From: Branchiostoma floridae
Lineage: Eukaryota > Chordata > Leptocardii > Amphioxiformes > Branchiostomatidae
DNA length: 64,000 bases
Direction: 5' to 3'
NCBI RefSeq assembly: GCF_000003815.2
Contig: NC_049979.1
Span: forward strand, 19,264,275-19,328,274
Shown here: positions 13,247-26,600 of the stretch, one piece after another
Layout of the letters: the number at the start of each line of letters is the position of its first letter
Position numbering within the stretch: the first letter of the stretch is position 1
The notes under the pieces: model-generated
What the model was told of the DNA's origin: nothing
Seen by the model: the letters and a program-made list of their open reading frames with translations, nothing else
Databases searched by the model: none
Translations under genes and position numbers: made by a program

Positions 13247-13500
13247 TTTACCTACATTAGCATTTACTCTACTTCTGATCTTTCTTCATCTAATCGAAGT
13301 CTGGCATGGGCGGCATGATGATGGCTGGAGGAGGCACGGAGGGCAGGAATGGACCTTCCTGCTGCTGTCTGTCTGTAGAGTCTAATATTCCGCTCTTCTG
13401 AAGCTCGTTCCACCCCCAGTGCACCCCAATGATACTGGGGATCATCACTATCAATACTCTGTATCTGGTCCACAGTTCCTTCACTTTGCTCATGGTGGAC
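13247..13500 (-). other. MKKS: 5' leader exon of the MKKS transcript
   Basis: A minus-strand acceptor (TTTTTTCCTCACAACTTCAG) ends at 13501, and donor candidates lie at 13246 (AAAG|GTAAGG) and 13251 (GTAG|GTAAAG). The exon therefore sits between a first leader exon near 14259 and the MKKS coding start at 12859. It contains the complete small ORF at 13290-13493. Splicing it directly to the MKKS ATG exon would give a two-ORF mRNA. Confidence 0.6.
13290..13493 (-). CDS. Small membrane protein encoded upstream of MKKS (67 residues)
   Basis: The ORF starts in a strong context (GTCCACCATGAGC) seven bases after a splice acceptor and ends with TAG inside the same exon. It begins MSKVKELWTRYR, followed by a hydrophobic segment VLIVMIPSIIGVHWGWNEL (residues 13-31), a polar stretch and a proline-rich tail ending PPPAIIMPPMPDFD. 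The basic N-terminus and single membrane span suit a small organelle membrane protein. Human MKKS mRNA is known to carry conserved upstream ORFs whose peptides go to mitochondria. This ORF has the matching position and size, so I infer a homologue, although I could not align it. It could instead be an independent gene with its own promoter. Confidence 0.6.
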   Translation of the reverse strand: MSKVKELWTRYRVLIVMIPSIIGVHWGWNELQKSGILDSTDRQQQEGPFLPSVPPPAIIMPPMPDFD

Positions 13501-13689
13501 CTGAAGTTGTGAGGAAAAAATAAAATAAGGAGGACCTTGATCAACGGTGCATGTGCAGGTCAAAGATGATGAAGGCCCCTGAGGTGAGACAAATTAAACA
13601 TGTCTGGACATTGTTGACATTATGCAACATGTATGGCCTCAACAGACAGAGCCAATATATGTTGGAATATATTAGAGACATGAACTGTT

Positions 13690-13775
13690 TTGTGACGCTG
13701 ATGTGGTGTAATGGTAGGGTGTTTGGTCCAGACCCCAGAGGTCCCAGGTTCACATCTCCTGACAATCCCTATTGC
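13690..13775 (+). repeat. tRNA-derived SINE head (A- and B-box-like)
   Basis: TGGTGTAATGGTAGG resembles a Pol III A box, and GGTTCACATCTC about 45 bases downstream resembles a B box. Spacing and order fit a tRNA-like head, but the acceptor stem does not pair cleanly, so a working tRNA is unlikely. It lies in the MKKS leader intron. Confidence 0.4.
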
Positions 13776-14000
13776 CATTATGCAATTGAGAAAGGCATTT
13801 TACACAACAATTCTTGAGTGGGCTTACTTTGGACCTCCAAAAATAATTGAGATCTACCTAAGGCATTATTACATAGGCTTCCACAACATAATCTTACGGT
13901 CTCAAAACAAGTTTTGATATTTAGTATGGCAAAAGAATAAAGAGTTGAATAAACACATGACCTCCAAAAAGATAAATTATTTTTAGATAACACGTGCCTC

Positions 14001-14042
14001 TAAGTCTAACGTTATATAATCATAATTATAACGTTAGACTTA
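14001..14042. repeat. Perfect 16-bp inverted repeat near the MKKS promoter
   Basis: TAAGTCTAACGTTATA (14001-14016) and TATAACGTTAGACTTA (14027-14042) are exact reverse complements around a 10-base loop. It may be a palindromic mobile-element relic; its place just inside the MKKS leader intron makes a regulatory role possible but unproven. Confidence 0.65.
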
Positions 14043-14258
14043 CGATTATCCGGATTTATCAAATGCTTAAAACATCTGACCTAATGCATTAAGTTGGAGT
14101 CTTCATTTTTTTAATACATGTAGAACTCTTTTCTAGTTTATCACTCCAGCAGATGGACGTGCATCAAACAACAAAATTTCGTAACGCCCCCCTCCCCACA
14201 CGTAGACGACAAAAACCAAAGCGCAGCGTGTAACGCGAGGAAATCACAAAACTCTCAC

Positions 14259-14626
14259 CTTCTTTGTCTTGTACTATCTGTGACGTTATATCCTATTCTA
14301 CATCGGTAATGACAGTAACCTTCCTTTTAAACTTTATCTTGCAACTGTGCGCCTGATCTGAACAAAACTGAGTTACGTATTCCCACAAGTTGACCTTTTA
14401 ACCTCAAGTGACCTAGAACCCCTCGTTCCCAGGATATCGTTCACTTGTTCGCCTAAATATTCAAAAATACCCATGCATTAGTGAGACAAAAATTGAAACC
14501 TGCATGATTATTAGAAGAAATTATGTTATTTTAGGTCTATTCTTTTTGTAAGCTTTAACAGTCACAGACCAACACAGACGGTGATGAGGACGAGAGCTGG
14601 AAGGTGACTGAGGAATGACGGGAAAG
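14259..14626. promoter_or_regulatory. Head-to-head promoter between MKKS and the SLX4IP-like gene
   Basis: A minus-strand donor (AAAGAAG|GTGAGAG) at 14258/14259 marks the likely end of the first MKKS leader exon. A plus-strand first coding exon with donor is proposed at 14615-14626. The two start regions are therefore at most about 350 bases apart. A CCAAT-type motif (GATTGGCGGG at 14632) and CpG sites lie nearby, and no TATA box was seen. A shared promoter is inferred from geometry; start sites were not mapped. Confidence 0.5.
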
Positions 14627-17600
14627 GTCAGCGATTGGCGGGAAAGAAAACTCCTCCAAAAAGTCGTGAACGTGACAAATGGACTGAATCCTTTTTGTAT
14701 AACTTATGCAGATGTGTTGCTCCCATATGTATCATCTATGCTACAGTAACGTGTAGCTTTTGGATTGGATGAATAGTGTGTTTACAAATCCTGATCCTGT
14801 TTACGAAAAATGTGGCCTGAGGGGAAAGAGGGAGGGGGGGTGATTATTTTCTAAGGCTGAAGAAATTATGTTGTTATTCCGGTTCTAAAATGGAGCGCAG
14901 TCTTCACTTCATCAGGGTAGGTTGGAAATTCTTGTACCAGCATGAAATATATATGTATAACCCCAAAGGTAATGGTGCGTATGGAGCCGGCTTAATCAGG
15001 TCCAAGGCCAAGTCAAGGTTTAACCTTAGGTCTGGACCCAGTGATCCTGACTAGTTTTATTATTTTTGGCTTTGTAATGGAAGTGTACAAAAATAGCGGG
15101 TTCCGCACTGGTGTTGCAGTGCTGAAGCAACGGGTCGAATTGGCCTCAGTACACATTCTACTTGTGCGGCAAAGTAGCGTCTTTTTTGACAAACAAATTA
15201 TAATCATTTAGGGGTAGACAACTATCACCTACTCTATCTGTGTGTAGTCACCAGCTCGCTTGTTCTCTTTTTACGAACCATAGATAACTTACAGGTAGAA
15301 AACTACTAGTACTAGTAACTGGAAATTCAGTGCCGACTGTAGTTTCTATGTTTCAACACTCGGTTTCCAGTGCTGACAGGAGGGTTTCCAGTGCTGATGC
15401 TGCCTCAGCACTGGACTTCCAGTGCTGACGACCACTTCAGCACTGGCGTTCCATTGCTGATAGAGGGGGCTGCTACTTTTGTATATTTGCTTTTATAATA
15501 ATGATAATAATAATAATCATGTGTATTTTGCCAGCCAGTAGGTACCCAATGAGTAATGAGGCTGTTTAACGTGGTCGAGGCACCTCGTCGAATACGGGAC
15601 CCCCATTTTACGTCCTTTCCGGAAGACGATTTCGTGGAATGACCATGCTTGGTCCAGCTACAGCAATCCAGTCGTCCTTGGTTGATCCCCCATCCAAGAA
15701 CTGTCCGGACCACATGTTGCTTAACTTCCAGGATCGAGGGATCGGGTGTACCAATGCGCCATGCGGCAGTAGCTATGATCTAGTAATATTGACATTAGAA
15801 TTATGCATATATTTTCAATACCTTTATTGCCAGTGACTAACAAACGAGATGAATATGAATTCCAAGCTAATATAGTTGGATTCAGCCACAACCATGTTCC
15901 CATCATTATCTGCTTTTTTGATGGTTAAGGTATCAAGAACTTTGCGTGCTTGGTCGCCCATAAGATACCGCAATGTTTGTCTGCATTTCTTGGCATCCTC
16001 TGACACAGTCCGATGTACAGTAGTGCATCCTCCTTCCATTTCTTCCACTCAACATTCCTTGCATTAATGTCCAAACTGGCAGGCTGTGTGAAGCTACTGC
16101 CTTCTGCCATCTTTTCAGGCTCTGTTTACAAGGTCTTGTACAAGGTATGTACTTGAAGGATGGGCTGCCAACATTTGCCCTGCTCTCCTGGCAGCTCTGT
16201 GAACCTTTGCCCTGCTCTCCAGGTGACTCTGACCTCTTAGTTAACCTGTCAGGAGCTCATCAGATTCCAGATGCCAAACAGGAACTCTGTCGTACCTCTC
16301 TGTGCGCCAAACTTATCCACCAAACCCCTCGTTTCTTTTCAGCGTTTTGGGTCGCATCCCTCTTCTGAACACCATGTGATGACGTTCCCTGGTACTGTCA
16401 CGTCATACTGCTGCAGACGTATCATCATACATGCTGGAGGCGTTTGGGAGCTACGTGAAGTGGCTTCAGTGTCACAGGGTGACATCGTGATCACTCCTGG
16501 TGTGGGGAGTGTCACCCGAGTAATTGAGAGCAGATGTAAAGAGGCTAGATAAGCGACACGCGGCAGGGTACAGGGGTATTCGACCTAGAGATGTGGCAGG
16601 GGAAAGACGTGTCCAGATTGTCCGCCTAGAGCACTGAAAGATCCTGTGATAAAGTGACCATCTCAGCAAACATCATGCCTCTGTCCTGATTCTACTTGAC
16701 TCACTACCTGGCCACTGTGACATCAGCACGATCATCTCGAGCGTCTTGTAATCTGTTTTCACATTCACTTTCCTGCCATACGTGTATTGATGGAATTTCT
16801 CCAATCCGTAGGTGACACTCAGCACCTCCTTCTCAATCTTCAGGTCAGTATCTCTGAGTTATTGTACATCTTCAGCACTCTCCGTGCTGTATCTTGTTTG
16901 TGAGTAAGGTCTGCTTTGGCGTCACATTACACGTTGCTCCAATGTCAAGCTGAAAGTTGACCATGCGTCCTTCTAACTTCATCTTGGCATGCACTTGAGT
17001 TGCATACCTTGGGTGGGACATACTGAACGTGTTCTCGGTGCGTGGTTTTGCATCTGTGATGGTCATGATGTCAGACATCACGTAGTCATCTTCTTCCAGA
17101 GCGTGGACCTTTGTCTTCTGGGCGTGAGCTTGTGTCTTCCCAACCTGTCAAGGTACACCTTTGCGAAATGATTTCGGCCATTATATTTCAAGCACTGTTT
17201 GCCATACGCTGGGCAAGCCTCACTCTGCTGTGGATGTCTCTTTCCATAGTACCTACAGCTGGTCATAGGCTTCTGGGGTGTTGCCTGCGTTTTCTTTCGT
17301 ACAGTATGTAAGTCCAAGGCAATATACATTAACAGTCATGAATCTTCTAGTGTTATAACATTAATGATTTTTTTATTACAGGCTTTGCATGGCATTAACC
17401 CTTGTTTGATATTCATTCTTACCAATGTTGAAATTGAATGCCATAAATCACTGATTTGCAACCTGTCCCATTTAAAGACATGAATTGTAACATTAGTGTT
17501 TTGGCACCAACAATGCAATTTGCCTACTTTTTAAATTTCCATTCAGATTGACATTTGTAGCTAATTTTCAACATGAGTGCATTCTCATTCATGTCACACA

Positions 17601-20600
17601 GACTTCTTGGCACTCATATTTTGTCATAACTTAAGTAATCTGGGAATATCCCCCAAACAGCATAACAGTAATATGTTACTTTCAAACACCCAATGTTTCA
17701 GCTGAAATTTGTGTATTTGAGTTGCTTGATTACGTATTATTGTCATAGAAAATATAATTGCTGATTTTACCTTACAGAAAAAATGACACAAGAAGCACAC
17801 TGCAGGTAGTAACAGTACTTGTTTTTAGTTCATACATGTAGAATGTATCAATGCATAAATTGTAAGTTTGTTGTTTTACCTGTTGATCCAGGTGGGAAAG
17901 TTCCGGTCCCTTAAGCTGGAGCTGCGCGTGTTACCTGCGAATGGACGGACATCCTGGTTTACCTGTGAACATCAACATGTATGTGTCTTTTTCTATCCTT
18001 ACCTGTAACGTGTGGGGTTAAATTACTCCAATGCAGGAAAATTGAAAAGATGATATGACATGTGTATGTGTGCATGTACCTGTATATGATAACAATATAA
18101 TACTACAGGACCTTTGATTATGCCATTTTTATGTTCTTCAGGGATGCAAAACATGAAGGTTTTAAGCTGACATTCAAAACTTTTGTAAGGACTTCCACAG
18201 CTATAGATAAATTTCAAAAAGCAAATAAGATTATTTATATAGCAGCATCAATGAAAAGCCTGTGTTGAGTATGTCACATCAGGATGTGCTTACTTTGTAG
18301 GAGGTGGTTAACTTGTTGCGGGGAGTTATTGAAGCCAAGCTTGAGGCTCTGAGAGTCCGGGGGAAGACAGCAGAGAAGGCGACTGCACAGCAGGACCCTG
18401 ATGTAATCACAGGTGAGGACCTAATCACATTTCACTACTTTGTACATGTATATTCATATGAAGCTAAAATAGGTTTGCAAGACGCTTTTAAATGAGGTCA
18501 TGAGGGAAGAGGTAGGGTCAGACAAAATATCTAATCCCTAGAGTTTTTCTGCATACCTGTACTGGTGCAGAAAACATTGAAAATTACCTGCACCAGGCAA
18601 ATTTTATCTGCACCTCTCTGAATTTAGGAAACATACTATAATTGTTGAACTTGAAGAACCATTGCTATTTATTCTTTTATGCATAATAGGTGGTAACAGT
18701 CAATGCAGCTACTAGTAATAACAATCCACATACACCAACATCATAGGACACAATATAAAACCCAGTACATGGACCAGTGCAGATTAGGTGCAGGTAGAGT
18801 TTAGAAATACCTGCACAGCTCCAAGTTTACCTGCACTAACCTGCTGCAGTGTGTAATGTCCATTATGTCCTACCTGTGATGCGGAAACATTCGATACGTG
18901 TGTTCCGGACCGGGCCATACTTTCCGTATCACACAGGCTCCATTCAAATAAATCGAACTGTTTCGAGGGGCCGAGTGCGGCGCCATCAAAAGTTCGAATA
19001 CCTGATTCGGAGGCTGGAACATTACTGTTGCAACCCTTTTTGTCGAGGGCACCAAATTTGTTCAACTTCTGGCCCATTTCGCATCAAAACGGGTTTTCTC
19101 AGGTGGGTAAGACATAAATAAACCCCAAACCGTGTTGTATTCTATATAAATCGAGAGTTCATGGTAAAAATGTAGTTCACATTTGTCAGAAGAGTAGAAA
19201 TACAAGGAAAATGTGTGGTCTGTTTCTGGCTGTGATGAGTGTGTGGTGGAGAAATGACTTAAAATCATAGACTTAAAGATACCACAAGTATTTCAGGATT
19301 TATTCTTATTCATTTAGTAATCTTTTATGATAGATAGATTGCCCCTGCTGTGTGACAGATACGCAAGCTGGTAAACAGGAACTCCAAGCAGATGTCATAA
19401 AAAAATTCAGCGTTTGTGTACGAGTAATTAAACAACTTGTTATTGTACTTTCCATAATCCTGAGGTCACATCACAGTCTTGAAGACAGCTGCTAGCTTAA
19501 GATCTTCCATTTGTAGCACTTATCAACCCACTTGCATTCCTGAGGTACATGTCTGAAGGTACAGCTGGATAGAACTACAATGTTAAAATTCAATGTTAAC
19601 TTAAGATAAAGATCTGTATACAGACAACACGTCAAAGCTATTTTACCCGGTAATGGCTACATACAATAAGCACAAGTTGCACAGCCATAAACAAATGAGT
19701 CACACTCAATTGGAAATATAAATCATGGTACTGCAATATCATATGTATATATGATATAGATAAAATGTTCTTTGATCTTAGCTGCCACTGGTAGATCATT
19801 ATTACCCATTCTTTTGCTTCCAAACATGATGAGTCCTCTCACTATACATTATAGTCTATGAAAACATTATGGAAACAAAACTGCAGTTTAAGGGAAACAC
19901 CAGTTGTTTAGAAGCCAGTACCTACCACCATACCAAACGAATCAAATATAAAATTTACATCATTGATTTATTCAAATGTAGCATGATTGTCAGGCACTAG
20001 ACAAAATTGTTGTATAATTGAATCACAATGGAATGCAGAACAGTGCATGATCATGACGTTTGCCTCCCCTCAGGTGCCACCCTAAGAGTAGCCTGCTGCT
20101 TTAAGAAGAATGAAGTGAAGCACACTTTCCTCATTGACACCAGACACCTTGACTACTCTTCTGATACCAGCAGCAAAGAGGAAGACACTCCCAGTCTGGG
20201 TAAGGCTCTTTACATCTTGCCAATTTGTTTTTGTTTACAGTATTAACCTTTGATCTAGATTATTTTTTGTATTATGGGATGCATCTGCATGGATTTTTTA
20301 AATGTTAGTTACAGTGCCAGGCTCCAAATTAGATTGAATAGGCCCAATGGAAGAGGGTATTTTTGGTAATTGTTCAGTTTCAATATACTGATTCCATATC
20401 TTCACCAACTTCTGTCAAAACCTGGAAATAAAACAAAACAAAACATAAAAGTGCAGATATTTGATGCNNNNNNNNNNNNNNNNNNNNNNNNNNNNNNNNN
20501 NNNNNNNNNNNNNNNNNNNNNNNNNNNNNNNNNNNNNNNNNNNNNNNNNNNNNNNNNNNNNNNNNNNAGAAAATTACTAACTTGACGCATCAGTAAAGGT

Positions 20601-23600
20601 CAAAATGACATCCAAATTAACCAGATTGATACATTGTATTTCATTGTTCTTATCAACTAGTATACTACTACTGGAAACTGTTTGTTCTATTCTCCTGGTC
20701 TATAAAGTTGTGTTTATTCCTCCAGGCGGAAGCTACCGCAGTTTCGGGTTAGAACAGGTTCGACTGGTGGCCTGTGTGTGTCAGTACAGCAGCGAGCACC
20801 CACAGGCACTGCCCATGGATCAGGTACAAGTAAGACTATTAAAGAGCCAAAAGATGCCTGAAGAAAGTTAACTCTTAACCGTTCATTGCATAACATACTA
20901 ATATGTATATAGCCCTAGTGTCGGGCTAGTGGTATGAGTTTTTAATTTGTATCTCTTAATCTGTATCATGCCCGTAACCAGGATTTTGTCGGGTGGGGGT
21001 TCGTCATACCCTCTGACGGACCAACGAGCGCCGAAGGCACAGGGCGAGCGCTGAAGGCGCGAGTTTCCTAGGGGGAAAATTGAACTCTCTGAAATGGCAT
21101 TTCCTGTGTTTTTGAGAGGGTTTCAAAGGCAAAATCAGACACTCACATAACTGCTTCAGACAACATCTTATTCGACGAAAACGAAAGGTTGAGTACATCA
21201 GTAATGAAATGGCCCGTGATCACTTCTCCGAACTTTTAACTGGCTTTGATATGCGGGCCGGAGCTGGAGTTTAACGGGGGTGTCACAGCGGTCAGCCACT
21301 TTCATGGCGTGAAAGTTGTTTTTCTAACGCGTGACACGCCCCTCCTCGCGCGGTCCGCGCCTTTTAAATAACTGTATAATGCGGACTCTGTTGTTTTTTG
21401 GCACGCCCCGGGCTCAGGAAGAACTAACTGTAAAACGCAGGGTAACGATTCATCTTTACTCTATGACAAAGTGAGCAATTTTTCTAGGATTCTAAACCCG
21501 TTGGAAATACCAATAAGTCCGCCTTTTTAAAATAGTGTGCATTGAAAAAACAGACCTTCGAGAACAAAGCGGACCTTCGAGCGCGTGTGGGGGGTAGATG
21601 CAGGGACGTTTTGTTGGAAACTAAATAACAAGAAGGGTTTGATGAAGATATATTATTATATGATTATTGTAGAATGAGAATTTCATTAAAGAATAAAAGA
21701 CAGTCTGCATTCTAGGAGTAGCAAATTAACATTTTGTGTTGAGATAATGTTTTGTTTTCTAGTTGTTCCAAGGTTTGAGCCAGCTTCCCAAGACAGAAAC
21801 AACAGACATCAGCAACTATTTCAGCCGAGCCCCCGAGGAAACAACAACTTCCATGTCTGATGGTTCTGAAGTCCCTGCTGCTGTGGAGAAGAGTAGGATC
21901 AATCTCCACAAAATGTATGTAGCTGTTAAGTTCAGAATGTAAAATAACATATACTAATAGGGGTGGGTACCAGTATTTCTCGTTGGACCGGTCCAGAGAA
22001 ACCAGACCTGAAAAAAATCAGTGGACCAGATGTTGGACCGATTCGAAAATGAACAGATTATACCGACAGGCGTGCACGTGTTTTGGGGCTTTTAGGTCCA
22101 AGAAAAGAACAAGAATGAAGTAGAGGAGAGTTAATAGTCATTATTACCAAGCTTCTACGGTCAAACTTGGCCAAAAACGGAGCGGTTAGGGTTGTTTACA
22201 TAAAAATAGAATTTTGAAATGCTATCATGGCAAAGAGAATGTGACTCTCTAGTTCATTTTGTAAGTCAATGGATAGTACTGCTTCAAGTTTATGAAAAGC
22301 TTTCTTTTAAATGAATACTGCTTCTACTGTATGATATGTTTGTTTATGAACTGATTGAAGACTGTAACTGTTAGTTTCTTTTCTCACTAGGATGAAACGA
22401 GGCAAATTACAAAAGAAAATCTCCAAGAGGAAGGCTCACCAAACCCATAAGGACACTGCATCGTCAAGCCACATCTCGGAGTCAGATTCAGTGGACCAAA
22501 ATGTTCCTGATACAACAAGGGATCATGTAGAAGCTCAGATTGAAGGTGAAGCATGCCATGATGAGGTAGATAAGAAACCTGTTGATGACATAGTAAAGGA
22601 GAAGAAAGTGTCTGATTGTCCAGAGGACATTCCATCTGTTGCTGTTCCTGCTAACATACAAATGATAGTCAGAGAAGGAACATCGGAAGAGATTACAAAT
22701 GCTGTGGCACAGAGTTGTCAGGAGTCAAACACATTTCAAGATATCCAACTATCTCAAGTAGAAGATACGTTACCAGGTTTAGGAAATGTTCCAAAGAAAA
22801 AGAGAGGGCGACCAAAAAAGAACAAGGTTGCTGTCCCCTCTGTTTGTGAAGGTGGGAATGGTAAGATGCATAAGATGAGAACCAATGATAACAACTCAAA
22901 AGATAGAGTAAGAGAGGATGGCCACAAAGATGAAGCTAAAGAGATAGACACAATGATACCATATAAAGATCTTGTTGATATGGCAAATTGTATGACAGAT
23001 AGGGGCAAATCTAAACAGGGCATGTTGGAAACCAAGAATACAGGAGAATACAAAAATGTGCTGGACAATGATTTGCCACTTGTTGAAGACAGCAAACAAG
23101 TTGAGAAAAAGTCAAGCTATTTCAGTAAGAAAAGTCATCAGGACTTATTTGTAGACACTGAAGACTCCAAGAATGTGTTGGACAGTGATGTTTTTGAGTC
23201 ACATGTTGAGGACAGCAAAGGAGTTGAGGAAAAATCCAGTCCTATAGGTGCAAGAAGTCATCACTCATTTCTAAACACCTCATATGATGCAAGGGAAAAT
23301 AAATATCTTGATACTGATGCTGATAGGTCAACAAAAACCTTCAGAGGTGGAGGCCCATCCAGTCTAGATGACAACAACGGGCACAGCAGTGATCTGAGAA
23401 CTCACTTTGAAGACAAATCAGCAGAATCCAGCGGCAACAATAGCCTCAGAACAACTATCAGTGAGACCAGAACTAAGAGGAAGTTAGATTCACCACTGAG
23501 TAAGCAGCCAAGCAAGTTGAGTAAGCTGTCTCGGAGAAAGGGCAGAAATGCTGTCAGGAAAAACTGCTTTGATGATTATCTGTCATCGGAGGACAACCAG

Positions 23601-26600
23601 GATGGGCCTTCTTCCCAAGAAAATGTGGTAAGAAATAAAGACAAGAAGGAAAAGAGTTTTGGGAAGCAAGCTTGTGGCCCAAATCCTCTACCAACCCCAT
23701 CCTCTACAGGAACAGAAGACTATGATAGCGACCATAGTGGTTATTCAAAAACTCAGAATGCATCTAAGAATTCTGTTGCCGTTAACAGGAATTTAGGCAA
23801 GCTACCATCCAAACATCCATCCTCACAGGAAGAGCAAAAGGCCAAGAGAACCAAGACAATAAAAGAAAAGATGCAAATGTTATCAGAGTTATTTGATGAT
23901 GATGATGAGATTGAACTGCTTTCAGACACAAACAAGAGATCATTTTCTGAACTGGACATAAATTCCAGTAAAGTGTCTGCAGATAGTCATGAAGCCATTG
24001 CTCATGATATTGCGGTCCTCAGTAAAAGTCAACAGAAACAAACCACACACAAAATCTCTTCCAAGACATGCCCACCTCATGTGGATAAACTGAACATGTC
24101 TCCTGTTGTTAAGGTGATGGACATCTCTCAAGCTGAGGAGTTCAGAAGAATCCTCAGTCCTGTTCTCGAGAAAACAAAGGAGTCGACCAGCTCTCAAGGA
24201 AGCCCAAGCAGCAAAAATGAAGTCCAAGAACGCAGGACACAAGACAACCATTTCTCCAAACAACGTGCCGCTTCACAGGTCATGAGGAAAAGGTTAGGGT
24301 TCAGGAAGCAGAGGCCAAATGTGTTTGACGTTGATTCAGCTGGTGATTCAGCCACTGAGCCTGAGGACCATCACAGTATTGAAAAGACAAGGAAGTTTAG
24401 CTCCACAGTATTTGACGAAGATCTGGAAAGTTGTTCCGATGTGTCAGATGAAAATGCTGTAAGCAGCCAGGACATAGAAGCCAAAAAAGCCAGACATACA
24501 AGCAGAACTAGCCAGAGTCATCACAAAGATAGCCAGAGAGAAAAGGCTTCTTTTGATTCCTTTGAACAAGACGCAAATGAAAATGATGTAGATGTCAACA
24601 ATGAAATTCCAACCCAAACAAGTAAGAGAGCAGTGACAACAAAAAAGGGTGGGGGAAGAGGCAAGAAGTCAAAGGTTGTTCTTGAACGTGATTCAAAAGA
24701 CAAGAAAGCAGCAAAGAAAAGCAGGAAGACAGTCTCAAGACCCTCCCAGGAGGTTGGACAGGGCAATAAAAGACAAGGTAAGGCAAAGAAGAGCAAAGTC
24801 AAAGATTATCCAGATGATGATCCAGATATTGTTGATGAGGAAATTACCATAGACATGCAGAATGGAAACAGTACCATTGAAGAAGCCATGGATGAACAAG
24901 AAGATGAGATGAATGAGATGTTCTTTGACATGGATGATCCCGGAGCTGTTGATGATTGGCAAACCACTGAGATAGAGGACTCTATCAAGAACATCAGGTA
25001 TTAAATGAAACTGAATTTGTAAAATTTTCTGAAAAGAAAAGTTCTGTGTGAATGATAGAGGAAATTTCATTTCATTGGCATTTGAGAATTGGTAAAACAA
25101 TGTGCTTTATCTTTAAAGAAAATTATTAATTCAGTTGATCTTCAACTTGTATTTTCCTATCCTTTCCTGTCAGGCACGTGAAGGACCTGAATAGTGAGCA
25201 GATCAGGTTCCTGGTTCAGAAGGATGAGCGCTACCTCAAGGACATATTCAAGGGCAAGGTCATCACAACTTCCGTTTTTAGATTTTCAAAATTATAGATG
25301 GAAGTTTGAACATTTATAACCCTTACACAGTTTCATTTTGTTTCGTTTCATTTTGTATTCCTTGGACGTTTTCATCATGATAATTAAATTGCATGTAATG
25401 TTAACGGTTCTAGATGTCACATAGAATGTTGATTCACCTTTCCAGTGATATGAAGAAAGTAATCTTTAATTTGACAATTTGCTGAAAAATTTAGTCCTTA
25501 TTGTCCAGAACCACTGTCATAAGAATTTCTGTATAGATTTCAGTGTCAGACCTTCCCTTACCTACTACACTAATCCTTGTCTCACTCTTTGACTTGCAGA
25601 TCTTCTGTAGGAGGCATGAAGATTACAAGAGAGGAGGATCTTCCAGAGGTAATGTTGTTAGCATTTATGTTGTCACATTGACTTTCTTGATGAGCAATTG
25701 CTCTCATGCTTCCATCAATCTCAACCAATCCAAGCACTAGGTCATCTAGTTCATAGCACATGTCCTCAGAGAGTTTATGCAGGTATATACAGGGTCTTCT
25801 ACGCTTACTTGATGGTGCTTTGCATTTGGGAAACATCACTTGTGATCTCTCCTTTACTTTGCTATGCATGTCCAGCTAACTAGTCTTTTTTCACAGAAGA
25901 CACTGTAGTAAGTGTATTTCTATATATAATCTACTCTGCAATGCAGTTCAAATGACCAGTTTTGTAGAGAAAATGACCCTAATGCAGAACATATTGTGTT
26001 TCCCCTCTGTGCAGCTGACTTGAACTTCCAGGTGCGGCTGGGAATGTTCCATGAAGACCAGCAGGACGAGGTGTTAGAGGTGCTGAGCGCCATGTTCTGT
26101 CCGGCAGGCAACAACAAGGTATGGCATTTATAGTCCTTCTGCCCGTTATAAAGTTTGTAAGTAAAAGGGGCACTACATATACAGTGTTTTTTTCTACTGT
26201 AAGATAGAAAATGTTGAGGTACACTGAAACTTGTCTGTAGTTTCCACTCAAATGAGTATGGCTGTTTGCAATGCAGGTATATTGTGCTGAATGGCAGTTA
26301 TACCAGTTGACTTAAATTCTGATGCAGCATCACATATGGTAGGGAGCTCTTTTTAAGACTACTCCAAACAGCAGTTGCATTTAATTGTTTAGTAAATGAT
26401 GGGCCACTATGATTATAAACAGGATTCTTGATGCTTGGATCAATATGGAAAAAGATATGGTGTCAACAAAAAAGATTTCTACAATGGTCATGTGTCACAA
26501 CTGCTTGTAGTATACATAAGACAGTGTAACAGTAAAAGAAGTGTAGAGGCTAGTTAAACCAGAAAAAGTACTCTAGGTTTTCGGATATGTACATGTACAA

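Noticed and set aside
13690..13775. Functional tRNA gene
   Set aside because: A- and B-box-like sequences are present but the acceptor stem and anticodon arm do not pair well, so a SINE head is more likely.
25896..25908. Micro-exon between SLX4IP-like exons 25600-25648 and 26015-26118
   Set aside because: AAGACACTGTA with AG and GTAAGT borders looks like an exon but would break the reading frame; direct joining is in phase.
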